Shown here piece after piece: positions 22,899-34,309 of a stretch of 64,000 nt of DNA. This stretch comes from Scleromitrula shiraiana (lineage: Eukaryota > Ascomycota > Leotiomycetes > Helotiales > Sclerotiniaceae). Position 1 is the stretch's first letter. Each line of letters opens with the position of its first letter. The notes under the pieces were generated by a model. It saw only the letters and a list, made by a program, of their open reading frames with translations. It searched no databases and was not told the origin of the DNA. Both the position numbers and the translations under genes were made by a program. The stretch spans positions 558,001 through 622,000 of the forward strand of contig JABELC010000003.1 in the NCBI GenBank assembly GCA_028455995.1, read 5' to 3'.

Positions 22899-23846
22899 CT
22901 AGTTATTCTTTAGTTTCTTTTCCGCTCTTTGTGTTATATCTCCTCCACTTTCCTTGTCCACCACGAGCTGACCTAATTTTCTCTTCAACCCAGCCAGTTG
23001 CTCTGCGACAATGAATTTCTCATCTTTTGCTTCTAATCATGGCGTTTTCCAACCAAGTCTTTTCTTCTCCAGCTTGTCTTGCTTTTCGATGCACTCCTAG
23101 TAATCAACTTCGTATTGTTCAAATACTTCAATTCTCTTCTCTAAGGTTGACGTCTGGTCTTGACCGGCTTTCAACTGTGCGATGTCTGTCGGTACTTTTG
23201 AGGTCATTGCTACGTGCTCCAAAGTTTTGCACTCCATGGCCATCTTATTACTCTCCCACCTTTCAACCTCTTTTTCCAAAGTATCAATCACCGCCCTCTT
23301 CACATCTGAATTCTGGATGAGATGCTCAACTCGGTCTGACACAATCTTGAGTTGGGATTGCAGGAGGTCTAGCTGGACGTCTTTTTCCTTTGTCCTTCCT
23401 TCCTCTTGCATCAGTTTACTCTCCAGTTCCACATTCATTGATGTCAATACCCCGATATCTGCATCCTCCCGCAAAGTACCCTTCAAAGCCCTGAAATTCT
23501 TCCTAAGTAGAATTAGATCCTCTCTAAAATCACTGTAGCTACCACGACGTCGGAATAATAATCGCTCAATGATAAAAAGAATTCTTTCGAATGCTACCAT
23601 AGGTGGGATTGGTCTTTGTTTGGTAGGAAGAAAGAGATGGATAAATGAAAGTTTGTCTTCAGTATCAGATTGCTTAATGTCAACGCTTCTCACTCGATCG
23701 ACTGCGACAATGATATCCTCCAAAATCTCCTCAACTTTGCTGACTTGTGCTTTTCCGTATGGAAGCTTGACAATGAGTTGTTGTGGGAACGTCATATTTA
23801 GGTAGGAAAGACTTTCTATTAATTTTTCAAATAACATAAATATCAT
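22899..23846 (-). pseudogene. Coiled-coil protein gene with two in-frame stops
   Basis: From 23846 the frame encodes 249 residues, strongly helical and charged in the second half (LQSQLKIVSDRVEHLIQ; VIDTLEKEVERWESNKM), then hits TAG at 23097-23099. The same frame continues with coding-like EKQDKLEKKRL, a TGA at 23037-23039, then KDEKFIVAEQLAGLKRKLGQ and a final TAG at 22899-22901. Both internal stops are one C-to-T change from CAG and CGA. I tried introns bridging them and found none in phase. Either a recently inactivated gene or a shorter functional protein ending at 23097. Family not recognised. Confidence 0.6.
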
Positions 23847-25449
23847 TTCGAAGTACTAAACACGATTGGTATGTAGAATGAAGATGAACGTCAAATAGTT
23901 AGCTTGTGTCTTCTAAATAGTCATGACTTGGAAATAATGGGTCTTTTTGATTGACGAAAGGTGAAATCGACATCAGGGCGTCTTTTTATGTGTTGGCAAG
24001 CTCATGCAAGTCTGTTGAGGTTTTTAATCAAGGCTAGATAGTATTATTGAATAGTCAATCAATTATTTATCCTACATCCCATATCAAACTCTGTGGTTAT
24101 ATGTTGAAATCCTAAGTTAAAATCGTTATCTCAATATCAAATGAATGTTTGAACCTCAATGAATAGATATATGTCATAGATCATTACATTTCCGGACTCA
24201 TATTTGCACGCTGAATTATTTAACTCACTTCAAGTCTCATTTGATAATGAAACGAGATTCTGGTGTGAGGAGAATACCTACAGTTCAAAATGTCTTTGCT
24301 TCGGATACAGATAAAGGTCCCACTGCCTTTCTAACATCATTCTGAATTTGTGAGTATTCAATGGCAACTTTTCCGTCCAAACTACCGGCACAAAAATACA
24401 ACATTAGGACAACTCAATATTCACGAAGATATTAGGAAATTAGACTCTAGATGAAGACTCATCTCGAAATCAGTGAAGAACCAAGGAAAGCTTTGAAAAT
24501 CCTAGCTTCCTTCTTCTACGCCAAGAGATCTGAATACTTCGGCTAATTTATCAACCCCGCAGATGTCTAATGCGAAACTGAGCCTTGTGGTGACACCCTA
24601 AATGTGAATCAGAAAATCAGTCCCACAATGTAAGTCATAAATTATGATGCGAATCTATTGTAAGAATCATGTTGGTTTCAGACGAGAGCAATTCACTATA
24701 ATTTTCGGTTTATATCTACTAGAAAGTATCACCCAATCAAGAAGCACTCGTATATAAATTTGTGTTTCTGTCCGATCAAATCCGACAGCAGTAAATCTCC
24801 CAAACATTCCCGTGGATATGCATGGATTTATATCCGTTGTATTAAAATTAATATTTCTTGAACTTTAGTGAGGTCTAGATTATAGGGTATGAACTAATAA
24901 GCATGAAACAACTATACAACGGAAGCTTTTACTCCTGATAGATTAATGTTGTAGAATCAGTATAGCATGGCACCGTAGTGTGCTAATATAGATGCCTTGA
25001 GATACTATCACCCAGCGTTTGCTGAAAGTACGAAATTTCGCACATCTTTCATGAAATTATCCCACGCTATCCTCAATTTCTACGTGCATAACCAATAGAG
25101 TAGATTAGGGACGATTGGACTCAATGTTTTCATTCATATATTGCTGAATATGTGCTAGAAAGATCTATGAATGACCCGAAAAAAAAATCCACCAATTGAT
25201 CCGAGTGCTGGCAAAGTACAAATAAGAGCCAGGAGGTGACCAAAAAATGTGATTTATAGAATGAAGCCCAAAAATCCCAATAAATTGACAAACAAGATAC
25301 CAGATCAAATTCTCCCAACTTAAAGATTCCGTGTTCTCAAAAGCATGCGAGATTTTCTCTCTTTATCATCACAATGCTCTACGTTTGCATCTTTGCTTGC
25401 CCTCTTCATCCTCATCATTGCCCATGTTTTCGTCATTATCTGCATCCCG
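23847..25449. other. Intergenic, AT-rich, no gene seen
   Basis: 1.6 kb without a long frame on either strand. A 65-codon plus frame near 25345 is the complement of low-complexity sequence next to the disordered-protein gene. Confidence 0.5.
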
Positions 25450-27099
25450 CTAATTGTTAGTATCTACATCATCGTCTGTATCTTCATCGTCTCTAGATCC
25501 ATCTTTATCTGTAGTCTCCTGCATGACTACATCATTGTCTGAGTTTCCGTCATTTTCCGCATCCTTCTGCATAACTCCAACCCTGGTACTCAACCGGTTG
25601 TTCCCAATGACCTCAAAAAGCCATCCCTCAAACGGATATCTAAACCCATCCGGCCCTTCTAATTCTCTGCGCAAGCCCTTCACAAGATCGATGGTGATTT
25701 GAATCACCTTTGTCAAAGAAACAAGATGTTGACGTTGAGCCCTATAAATACTCGAACTTGGACTTTCCGGCGCAGAACCTGACAGCCGCACACTATCCAT
25801 GAGGTTGGCGATCATGTTCCTGTATACTGCCAACTCATTGATGTCACTATTTATACGTTGAAAAAGAGGATAGTTGGGATTATCTTGGCCTTCGGGACAG
25901 AAAATGTTTTCGAGGCGGTGGTAGTCGGACATCAACCTGAAGTGACGATCGCTGAGTTCTTGAACTTCCTCTACCGTTACTTGGGCAATTGGTAAAGAGA
26001 AGGCGCTAGAGCGGTGACTGGAATCTGAGGAATGGCCTTCAGACCGGTCGTTACGACGGTTGAGTTCACCTTGTTTATCAACTTCCTGCCATGGCATATA
26101 TGGTGGTGGTGGCGGCGGTGCTACTGCCAATCGAGCTTGGTTATTGCTTTCATATGGATCAGTTCGACCAGGATCCTGTTTCTCCCTCTCGTCGTCATTA
26201 GTTTCATTTTCTGTTGGGGTATCTGTAAGATCTATTATAAGATTAGATCTTGAGGTTGACAGAGGCAACTCTGTAAATTGTGTGCTAGAAATTGGACTTG
26301 GCACTCGGAGAGGAGGGAGTGGAACTTTGAAATGAGTATGTGTGAGTTTCGTAGCAGAAAGTGGGAGTCTGCCTGAGGGAAGAGGAACTCTAGCAGCAGG
26401 ATATGATGGGGCTGGGAGGCGACAGTTTTGGTCGGTATTTTTTCCTCTGCCGCTGGTACTTGGAGACTTTCTAACAGCAGGTTTGCCTAGAAGAGCTGCT
26501 ATCGGAATTGGTTCTGCAGAAACACACCGACGACCAAACATCACAACTTGGCTTTTAGAGTCAGAACTTTGACTAGGATCTACATTTCGAGGATGTGAAT
26601 ATGGCGAAAAATGCTCATGCTGGAGTTGACCTTTTCCTCCACATTGGGTCTTGTCTGGCGTCTTGATTTCTCGACGGCGCTCAATAGGTGAACTATTAAG
26701 TCTAGAGTCTTCGTGTTCTATTTTATTCGGGGTTTTTTGTTTCAAATAGAAGCTAGGTTTTGTGTAAAGTAGCGTACGAGATGTCGAGACTGGGGGATAG
26801 GCTTCTTCGATTGGATTCGAGACATCACTGGGTGTTCGTGAATGCGACGCTGAAGTAGGGGTTGCAAAAGGTAAATTCAAGTTTGTTGCAAGTGAACTGT
26901 TGATCGGGTTAGGTGATGTTTCTCTTGGTAGATGGATAGTCTCTTCGAACACGCCAACGTTTGCTGGAGAAGGACATCTTTTGGGAGTAGTGGAATCTCC
27001 CTGTCCGCTCAAGTCTATTTTAGGCTGGTCTAATGCTGCGATCGTTCGAGTTTCATCTTTCGGATCTATATGCGCCTGTTTAAGTGAAGGGGATGACAT
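25450..27099 (-). CDS. Hypothetical intrinsically disordered protein with SUMO-interaction-like motif
   Basis: Single exon of 549 codons starting at a true ATG; family not recognised. Residues 1-370 are Ser/Pro/Thr-rich and look disordered. Within them LIIDLTDTPTE matches the core of SUMO-interacting motifs (hydrophobic-hydrophobic-Asp-Leu-Thr). A PPPPPPYMPW polyproline patch follows. About residues 385-500 look folded and helical: VEEVQELSDRHFRLMSDYHR, INELAVYRNMIANLMDSV, HLVSLTKVIQITIDLVKGL. The tail is very acidic (DDEDTDDDVD). Many SPxx and TP sites suggest phosphorylation. A role in chromatin or SUMO-linked scaffolding is only an inference from motif and composition. Confidence 0.65.
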   Translation of the reverse strand: MSSPSLKQAHIDPKDETRTIAALDQPKIDLSGQGDSTTPKRCPSPANVGVFEETIHLPRETSPNPINSSLATNLNLPFATPTSASHSRTPSDVSNPIEEAYPPVSTSRTLLYTKPSFYLKQKTPNKIEHEDSRLNSSPIERRREIKTPDKTQCGGKGQLQHEHFSPYSHPRNVDPSQSSDSKSQVVMFGRRCVSAEPIPIAALLGKPAVRKSPSTSGRGKNTDQNCRLPAPSYPAARVPLPSGRLPLSATKLTHTHFKVPLPPLRVPSPISSTQFTELPLSTSRSNLIIDLTDTPTENETNDDEREKQDPGRTDPYESNNQARLAVAPPPPPPYMPWQEVDKQGELNRRNDRSEGHSSDSSHRSSAFSLPIAQVTVEEVQELSDRHFRLMSDYHRLENIFCPEGQDNPNYPLFQRINSDINELAVYRNMIANLMDSVRLSGSAPESPSSSIYRAQRQHLVSLTKVIQITIDLVKGLRRELEGPDGFRYPFEGWLFEVIGNNRLSTRVGVMQKDAENDGNSDNDVVMQETTDKDGSRDDEDTDDDVDTNN

Positions 27100-28556
27100 C
27101 GTAGTTATGATTGTGGATTACCAACATATTTGTGTATAGTTAGTTTGGGCTTTTATAGAAATACCACTGAAATTGAGGAGTAATAATACAGGTAAGGCTG
27201 AGGCAAAATCAAGTTCACTGTACTGTAGTGGTCGTTCAATTCGGTCCAAGTCTGCTTTAGATTCACTCCGTGAATAGCATACTTGTAGTGATATCAGAAT
27301 CTTTAGACAAAGTATGTGATTGTAGAGTTGTGTTGAATGGATTGATAAGAACAAGGCTGGGAATAAGAATATTGGAATTCCTGTAAGCTCATAATGATGG
27401 TGGCCATGTATTTGCAGTGAGTATTATGAAATGGGGATGGTTTAAATGCAAAATGTGGTGAATTTTTACTCGGTAAAGGCTGGGGGGAGGGGCAAACTAG
27501 ACTCCTTCGAAAGTAGATGTTCTACCGGAACATTATACGAAGATGACCTTGGGATCTTGATCATTAGTTTGAAATAAACAAGCATAGATAAATAGATAGA
27601 TATGGGCAATTGGAAGCTTACAAGGATGTGTTGATGTTGGAAGTCATATGGAGCTAGCTTCTGGCAAACAATAAGTTGTGATTATTGAAAGACAAGATAA
27701 GAAAGACCACCCTTAGAACATTTCTTATAATGGAAATACTTGTTTATGGATATATGTCGATTTAATAAATCTGTTAGACCAGATTATATATTTCTGAAGT
27801 GAAGAAAACATAGTTACAACAGATATATAGAAATCAACAAAAAAATATAAAACTTTTCGATGCTCTGGTAAAGATGGAACTTTGAAGATCAGTAATAGGC
27901 AACAGATCTACATATGGAGAATTATATGGGATTTTTCTTTTAAGATTGAAACAATCGAATATTTATTTACTCCTCTCTGAAATCGAAGAAGAAAAAACAC
28001 AATGAACGAAGTCCAATATTACTGGAAAAAGCTGCGAAGTAACAACAAACATCTTATGGGCGGTTTGCGAACTACTCAGATTTCGAGTGCCCTTTCATTT
28101 CATACAAAATCAATCATATACCTAATATCACAATATCTACATTATATATGAACATTCAAACTGACTCAAATCAAAAAGAAACTGAACGTCTATATTCTAA
28201 ATAAACATGGAAAGAATGTTTGTTGAAAAAATATTCATTGTTTATGTTTTGAACCAGCATTAGAAAATGAATTGGCGCGTTATGGTAATGTAGATACAAA
28301 AAAGCAAACAAGCCTTTTGTTACTGTTTAGAATATGCCCAAAATCCTGTTTCCTAGATACAAAATTCCATCCTATCATTCAATAAACCTTTCATGTACTG
28401 TAGAACTCATGATAGTACCAACTACAAGAATTCCAATGAAGCAGATAGACCTTAGAAAGCCTCAAATTATCAATCACCTAGAGCACCCTTCCCTTCAGGC
28501 TTGATTTTATGGAAGGTAAGACAAGATCACCGGCCAACAAAGAGACCGTTTGCAAT
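27100..28556. other. Intergenic, no gene seen
   Basis: 1.5 kb between two minus-strand genes, AT-rich, with only short frames. Confidence 0.5.
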
Positions 28557-29315
28557 CTATGTCCTCTTTGCTTTCTTCTTGATACCAAGATCCTTCCTCA
28601 ATTGACGATTCTCATTTGTCATTGCCCTGTATTTAACCTCCAAACTTCCATACTGCATCTGATAGTCCTTCAATCTTTGCTCCAACATATCGTTTAGGGC
28701 CTGGAACTCATTCTTCTGCTGGATTGCTACATCTCTTTCCTCCTCTGCGAACCTCAATAGTGCCTTGACTTCTCCCACTTCTATGGCTGCCTCCATCTGA
28801 ATTGTTAAATTCCCATCCATACCATCCATATCGTGATCGTCAGAACTGAGAGAATCGGGTGGGCTTGAAGTAGCACTGCCAGGGACAATATGATCTGGCT
28901 GTAAAGCAAGAGCGTTCTGCGGATAATGACGTACCCAGCTGGTCTGCGGGACGAAAAACTTGAGGCTATTGCATGGCCATGGACTGAACTCCGTTGGGGA
29001 AACCGGAAATAGGGAGATGCGCTTCGAGACACTAGCTTCAGGGTGGAACTGTTCAAATCTGATGTTGATTCTCTTGACTTTCGCAGGGGGTATGTTCAAT
29101 TTAGGAGCCAGAATACTTTGATGTTTTCTTCTATTTGCCTTGTGAATGATATTTGCTGGTTGTCTTCTTTGAGAGCTAGTAGAAGGCGGAGAGTTGGAGG
29201 AACTGATCGAACGAGAAGCCGATGGAATAGTAGTGACGTTTGAAGATGTATTCTTAGAAGCAGCTACAGTAGCATCTGAGCTAGTATGACTAGAATCGGA
29301 AGTGAAAGGTGCCAT
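28557..29315 (-). CDS. Hypothetical Ser-rich protein with C-terminal coiled coil
   Basis: Family not recognised. The open frame extends to 29573, but the ATG at 29315 (MAPFTSDSSHTSSD) is the better start because the 86 residues before it are not coding-like; this gives 252 residues. The N-terminal 60 residues are Ser/Thr-rich, followed by a basic segment (HKANRRKHQ, PPAKVKRINIRF). Residues about 170-250 form a coiled coil: MEAAIEVGEVKALLRFAEEE, ALNDMLEQRLKDYQMQ, and a basic end KKKAKRT. It resembles a leucine-zipper-like dimerisation helix without a clear bZIP basic region. Moderately sure it is a real gene. Confidence 0.55.
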   Translation of the reverse strand: MAPFTSDSSHTSSDATVAASKNTSSNVTTIPSASRSISSSNSPPSTSSQRRQPANIIHKANRRKHQSILAPKLNIPPAKVKRINIRFEQFHPEASVSKRISLFPVSPTEFSPWPCNSLKFFVPQTSWVRHYPQNALALQPDHIVPGSATSSPPDSLSSDDHDMDGMDGNLTIQMEAAIEVGEVKALLRFAEEERDVAIQQKNEFQALNDMLEQRLKDYQMQYGSLEVKYRAMTNENRQLRKDLGIKKKAKRT

Positions 29316-30034
29316 CTCTTGTTTTGTTTCTGCTTCCTTGTATACATGAAGAACGGAAACTTTGCTGGGCTGGGTGCATTGATCGCTAATGCAAGACATT
29401 ATTTCAAACCAGCTTGCATTCATAAAGTACAAAACCAGTATAGATGGCTTGACGTGTTGCTTGAGGAGAGGTTTATGAGAAATACAAAATAAGGACACAG
29501 TGCCGATTCGAAAGTGAGAAATGGAGGCAATGTCAAGGGTCTGCCTTTTCAGGAGGAATCGATTAGTGTTCACTGAACTGGTGAATTATGAGTAGGAAGA
29601 AAAAGGGTACACAGTTATGACTCGCCGGTAGTCCAAGACTATGATATGACATAAGCCCAGACGAAAGTCTGTATTCATTACATTCACTGTATTCACAGCT
29701 CGCCAGAAATTACATATGGAACACTTAACTTCAGAACTTCTTTTCTTGCCACCCAAGCGAAAGCCTAGAATGCATTGAAATGACAAGGATTAATAAAGAA
29801 AGATGGTCTGGACACTTCAATAATAAGAAAGAAGATGTGCTAGTGGTGAGTGCATGGTCACATCTGAAAGTGACTAATAGATAGTGTTCCTGATGTTATA
29901 TGAAAGGACCAATAAGAAAAAATTCATTCAAGTTGACAATCACCATGTGATTGAATGTACATCCAGTACATTTTCTCCATGGGAAGTAACATGTTGTGAC
30001 ACAGTCATAGATATATTGTCTAGAAAGCAGATTA
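29316..30034. other. Intergenic
   Basis: About 720 bp upstream of the Ser-rich gene and downstream of QRI7. Short frames only. Confidence 0.5.
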
Positions 30035-31414
30035 TCAGGATTGTGTAATGTGTTTCCAACCTTGAATACCAAGAATCCCACCGCCTTCTGCTCTAGGATC
30101 GATTGACCATTTTTTAGTAGCCATGAAATCCAACTCGCTTCGCCATCCTGCTTCCCACATCTCCATACCTGTCCAAGCAATCATTGCTGCATTATCCGTG
30201 CAGAACTTTGGTCGAGGGAACAGTAGTCTCATTTTCTCGTACCCTCGAACATCTAAGATAGCCCTCATGATATGTTTTAGATATTGGTTGCTTGCTACAC
30301 CTCCAGATACTACAAGTGATTTGATGTCCTTTAGATCGCCCGACTCAAGATTAAGGATGACCCTCGAAGCAAGGTGTTCAAATGCAACCCGCATAGTCTC
30401 CTGTGCAAGACATCTCCTTTCAGTATCATCCATCCCTGGATTTTGCTCCAAGACACGTTTAGATGAGCTCCCAATTCCCGAGTATGAGAAACTTGCATTG
30501 AAACTCTTAAGTCCCCCAACTCCTGGGTTCATATATGGTGGAGTAATAGCCCAGCCGTACCTTGTTGGCTTCCGGGGCTGCGTAATGCCTTTCAAAGATG
30601 GTTGATAATTGTATTTAGTGTTTGGTTCAGGGAATGCAAAGTCTTCCATTACACGCCCATACATAACTGCCGGGGCATTCTCAATGATCGAACTGGGAAG
30701 AATATCTCGTGCGGTCTTATCAATCATGTCTCCAATGGCGATATCAGACGTTGTGGCTATGATTTGATGATCGCAGAGGTCTCGGGAGTGGACGAGCATA
30801 GTATGCCCGCCTGAAACCAGTAGGGAGAGAAATGGATATGCAGGATCATTAGTGAATTGCTCGTCCCCTTTGTTCTGCCCAGCATCGAGGGCAGATACCA
30901 TTCGTGGCGTCAGAGCATGAGCCTGCATGTGGTTCACGCCCAAAATAGGCACCCCCCATGCTACCGCCATTCCTTTCGAGGTATCCACACCAGTTATAAG
31001 ATTGGCTCGCATACCTGGCCCTCGAGTGACCGTTACAAAGTCAGGCTTTACTCGCACATTGATTTCATTTTTGTATGGGACAAGGATTGAGTTGTTTAAT
31101 TGGGCAATCGCAGGATTTTGAAGTGGTAGAAACTGGAGGGCTTCATTTACAAGACTCGCCAGGTGCTTTTGGTGGGATTCGTGAGCCACTAGGGGGTGTA
31201 CACCTCTATACAGTCGATTATCTGAAGTGATCTTCGAATTGAAATGCAAGGTAGCAGAGTTGTTCTTGTGTTTTTCGAGAATCGCAACGGAAGTATCATC
31301 GCATGAAGTTTCGATCGCAAGAGTCAAGAGACCACGCCGTAGGAGACGATGTTTCGGATTCGCCGCGATAAAGGCGCGTTTGGAGAGAAGACATAGTGGC
31401 TTTATCAAACACAT
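30035..31414 (-). CDS. qri7: Mitochondrial tRNA N6-threonylcarbamoyladenosine transferase (Qri7/OSGEPL1/TsaD)
   Basis: Transfers the threonylcarbamoyl group to A37 of ANN-decoding mitochondrial tRNAs. Single exon, 459 residues, start ATG at 31414. The first 30 residues are basic and lack acids (RLLRRGLL), fitting a mitochondrial presequence. The ASKHA-fold motifs follow: LAIETSCDDTS (about 32-42), the metal-binding histidines H162 and H166 in NHMQAH, SLLVSGGHTMLV, DIAIGDMIDKTARD, and the C-terminal SGGVASNQYL and CTDNAAMIAW signatures. A long insert rich in Pro/Tyr (KYNYQPSLKGITQPRK) is expected before SGIGSS. No missing key residue. Confidence 0.93.
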   Translation of the reverse strand: MCLIKPLCLLSKRAFIAANPKHRLLRRGLLTLAIETSCDDTSVAILEKHKNNSATLHFNSKITSDNRLYRGVHPLVAHESHQKHLASLVNEALQFLPLQNPAIAQLNNSILVPYKNEINVRVKPDFVTVTRGPGMRANLITGVDTSKGMAVAWGVPILGVNHMQAHALTPRMVSALDAGQNKGDEQFTNDPAYPFLSLLVSGGHTMLVHSRDLCDHQIIATTSDIAIGDMIDKTARDILPSSIIENAPAVMYGRVMEDFAFPEPNTKYNYQPSLKGITQPRKPTRYGWAITPPYMNPGVGGLKSFNASFSYSGIGSSSKRVLEQNPGMDDTERRCLAQETMRVAFEHLASRVILNLESGDLKDIKSLVVSGGVASNQYLKHIMRAILDVRGYEKMRLLFPRPKFCTDNAAMIAWTGMEMWEAGWRSELDFMATKKWSIDPRAEGGGILGIQGWKHITQS

Positions 31415-32335
31415 CTACCAATCTTCTGCAGTTCTATCTCGCTATTGATGTCGTTGTAATAGTGTTCCAAAAAATATATTCTAGCCACAAGATCCAAGCT
31501 CGCGCCACAATTCAAATGTGGGGAAATTCTCAAACCTGCGGCTGATCTCAAGCCCTGGCTCAAAAAATGAAGTCAAAACCATGATACTTCATGGAGCATT
31601 CTTGGTCACCATTGAGAGGTTTATTCTCGATATTTTTGCTCTGCTTGAAAGATTTCTTAGAGTCCTCCAAACTACCAGAGGTTCTAATTATGTGCTGTTG
31701 TAACCATCCCACAACTGGCAACTATCCTTGATAATTGTCCATTGGCAGCAGCGCTCGATTATACACTTGCAGGTACTCTCAGCAAACCATATACTACAAT
31801 TATTTGTAAAAGAAAATGCATATATAGCAATCGTTGAAGGAAGTTCTCATTTTTGGCAAGTTTCCCTTCGTTTAGAAGTATGAGGATATCGCTGGAATTG
31901 CACTATCCTTTTAGCTCTCCAATTCTCGTCTTCTTGTCACTACTTCAACCATAGATGAGCAGTCCTAGCTGGCTTGCAGGTCGTCTGCCGTATAGATGAT
32001 AATTCATTTCTTGGGGGTGCAAAGGACACCCTGATTGGATGAGATGTTGGATTCGAAAGGTGCGCAGGATCTTGGGATCTGCCGGTGAGTGCGCGAATCC
32101 TCGGCTTTCTGACTTTTGATTTAGTTGTTATGTATTTTTGGAATGTTTCTCTAATATCTAAGAGAAAAGGGATTTGGTTTCATACTTCTCTTTGGAGCGT
32201 TAATGACGAGGATCAATGAATCAAAATAGATATCAAAATAGTATATAGTTGGTAGTCGACACTATTGTGAATTGATTTGATATCCAATGAACAAAGCAGT
32301 CTAGATTGATAAAACTCTGTGAAATAATGATCTAG
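31415..32335. other. Intergenic upstream of qri7
   Basis: About 900 bp, no gene recognised; plus frames of 60-70 codons look random. Confidence 0.5.
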
Positions 32336-33158
32336 TTGATTCAAACAGTTATTGATATTGAACCTCTTGAGCATTGCATTAAAATATCCTCAAACCTCAA
32401 AAGAAAGGACGAAAGGGTATTGAAAGAAGTTGAAGAAACCCACTCTTTATCCCTCTATTTAATTTCATTAGAAAATTTGTTACTGGAAATTAAATCACAT
32501 TTACTCACAAGTCCCAACTTATTCAGAGGATTTCAATATGCCCATAGTAGCTAGGCTAGAAGCCAGTCTTAAAGTTCTCACATATGTTGTTGATCCTGCA
32601 AACAAAAATTCCCAAAAACAATACAACTTACCAACTTGCAATCTTAAACTTATCATACCAACTATCCCAAAAGAAATCTTTCATTCAACTAGTCTTCAAG
32701 AAACCTCACAGTGCCTATGAGTGTCTTGGTAAGTGTATCTTCTTTTTAGAAGAGACTAGAATTTCATCTGCAAATTGCGAAGTGGAGTTGATAGATTGAT
32801 GTATATGATTCCTTTCGCTCTGGCCCCTTTGAACGTCTTTTAATCAAATAGACATTATACTGACCCGTAAAAGGTGATCGAGGAAGGAATTAAGAAAGCC
32901 AATAAGCTATTCTCAATGTTCAACACAGAGGAACTTAACGAGTTTCTCTGCGATGTCTGGCACCTCTGTGCACATGTCAACCTTCTTCATCACCAACTTG
33001 ACGAGCTCATGAAAAGCTTAAGCAAATGTATGATGATCTGTATGAGACATTGGCAGAAATTAATACCTTCCCGCTTGATTAAGATTTCATTAAGACTGTT
33101 GGATATTGATGCCAAGGTAAATAATCTAGCCTTCTCTCCTCATAAATCTTTTTACTAA
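32336..33158 (+). pseudogene. Possible gene relic, helical fragments
   Basis: Plus-strand pieces have coding-like, charged helical sequence but do not join. 32336-32554 reads KRKDERVLKEVEETHSL. 32538-32720 reads VARLEASLKVLTYVVDPANK. 32874-33158 reads IKKANKLFSMFNTEELNEFL and HHQLDELMKSLSK. After the last, the helix appears to continue in a shifted frame (YDDLYETLAEINTFPLD) before a TAA. This pattern suggests a decayed gene with small indels. No family assigned. Confidence 0.35.
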
Positions 33159-33800
33159 TATTTGCCAGTTCTGCATAGTCTCAGTCTCTCATTTTCTCTC
33201 CCACACTCGATATAGAACAGCTTTCTCGGTTTCTTTATGGAGGATTTATGGAGGGAAAAGACAAGGACAACTAATCATAGCAACAATTCATTCACATGAG
33301 TTCATTTAGTGAAGGAGTACAACGGTATTGTGATCATCTAGACATCTTGCTGGATATCTACAATGGTTTTATGATTTGCTATATAAGCCTTTAGGGTTTC
33401 TTTGGCATCTAAACACTATGAATGAATCATATTAGGAAGCAAATATAACAAATGTCTATACCCTCATCATGTCAATTCTAACCCACTGTGAATCTAACTA
33501 CTCTGTTTCCATTTGTGATATAGTAAATGAAGATAATTTTTCCCATTCCCCATGCTCTTCTCCCTTATGACTTAAACAATCTTGTTAGAAATCCCTTGCA
33601 AATAATAATATATACATATCATTCGGAGTTCCAATCTACGCACAAATATCCTTTACCACACAAACACTGTCTGTACACATCTACAAACTCAAGGAAATTC
33701 AAATTCTCCTCTTCAAGTTCTTAGGTTCCAACCATATTTTCCCATCCACTCATCCACCCATCCACCAACCGGTTGAGGGAAGGCAGGGGAGAGGGGGGGA
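33159..33800. other. Intergenic
   Basis: No long coding frame. Short AT-rich and pyrimidine-rich patches only. Confidence 0.45.
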
Positions 33801-33810
33801 GAAGAATGCA

Positions 33811-34085
33811 GGATGTAGGATGTAGGATGTAGGATGTAGGGGGAAAATGAGAAGAAAAGAAAGAGAGTAAATGGGAAGGTGGAGGAAAGAAAGTAAGAAA
33901 GAAAGTAAGAAAGAAAGTAAGAAAGAAAGAAAGAAAGAAAGAAAGGGAATAGAGGAGAGGAGAGGAGAGGAGAGGAGATGAGAGGAGAGGAGAGGAGAGG
34001 AGAGGAGAGGAGAGGAGAGGAGAGGAGAGGAGAGGAGAAGAGAGGAGAGGAGAGGAGAAGAGAGGAAAGGAGTGGGAAAGGAGTG
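33811..34085 (+). repeat. Purine-rich simple repeats: (GGATGTA)4, (GAAA)n, (AGAGG)n
   Basis: 33811-33838 is four perfect GGATGTA copies. About 33890-33950 is GAAA/GTAAGAAA repeats, and 33953-34065 is an almost uninterrupted AGAGG pentamer array with rare A/T interruptions. Together they make a nearly pure purine strand of over 180 bp, about 230 bp past the 3' end of the PPR gene. Confidence 0.9.
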
Positions 34086-34309
34086 GGAAATAAAGAAAAG
34101 ATAAATATATAATAGCTAGTTAGGGGGGTTCATAATATAGTAAGAGTTAATGCGGATTTATATAGATTGTTTTCGAATATGGATGGTATAATACAACAAA
34201 ACGCGAAATACGAAAGACAGAATATAGAATAGGATAGGATTCCCACTGCACCAATTCTATCCTATCATCCCAAGATAGACAATCCAAGAAGGGCGAGCAA
34301 CCATTTCAC

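Noticed and set aside
33811..34085. Possible CRISPR-like regular repeats
   Set aside because: Units are 4-7 bp simple repeats with no spacers, in a eukaryotic genome; they are microsatellites.
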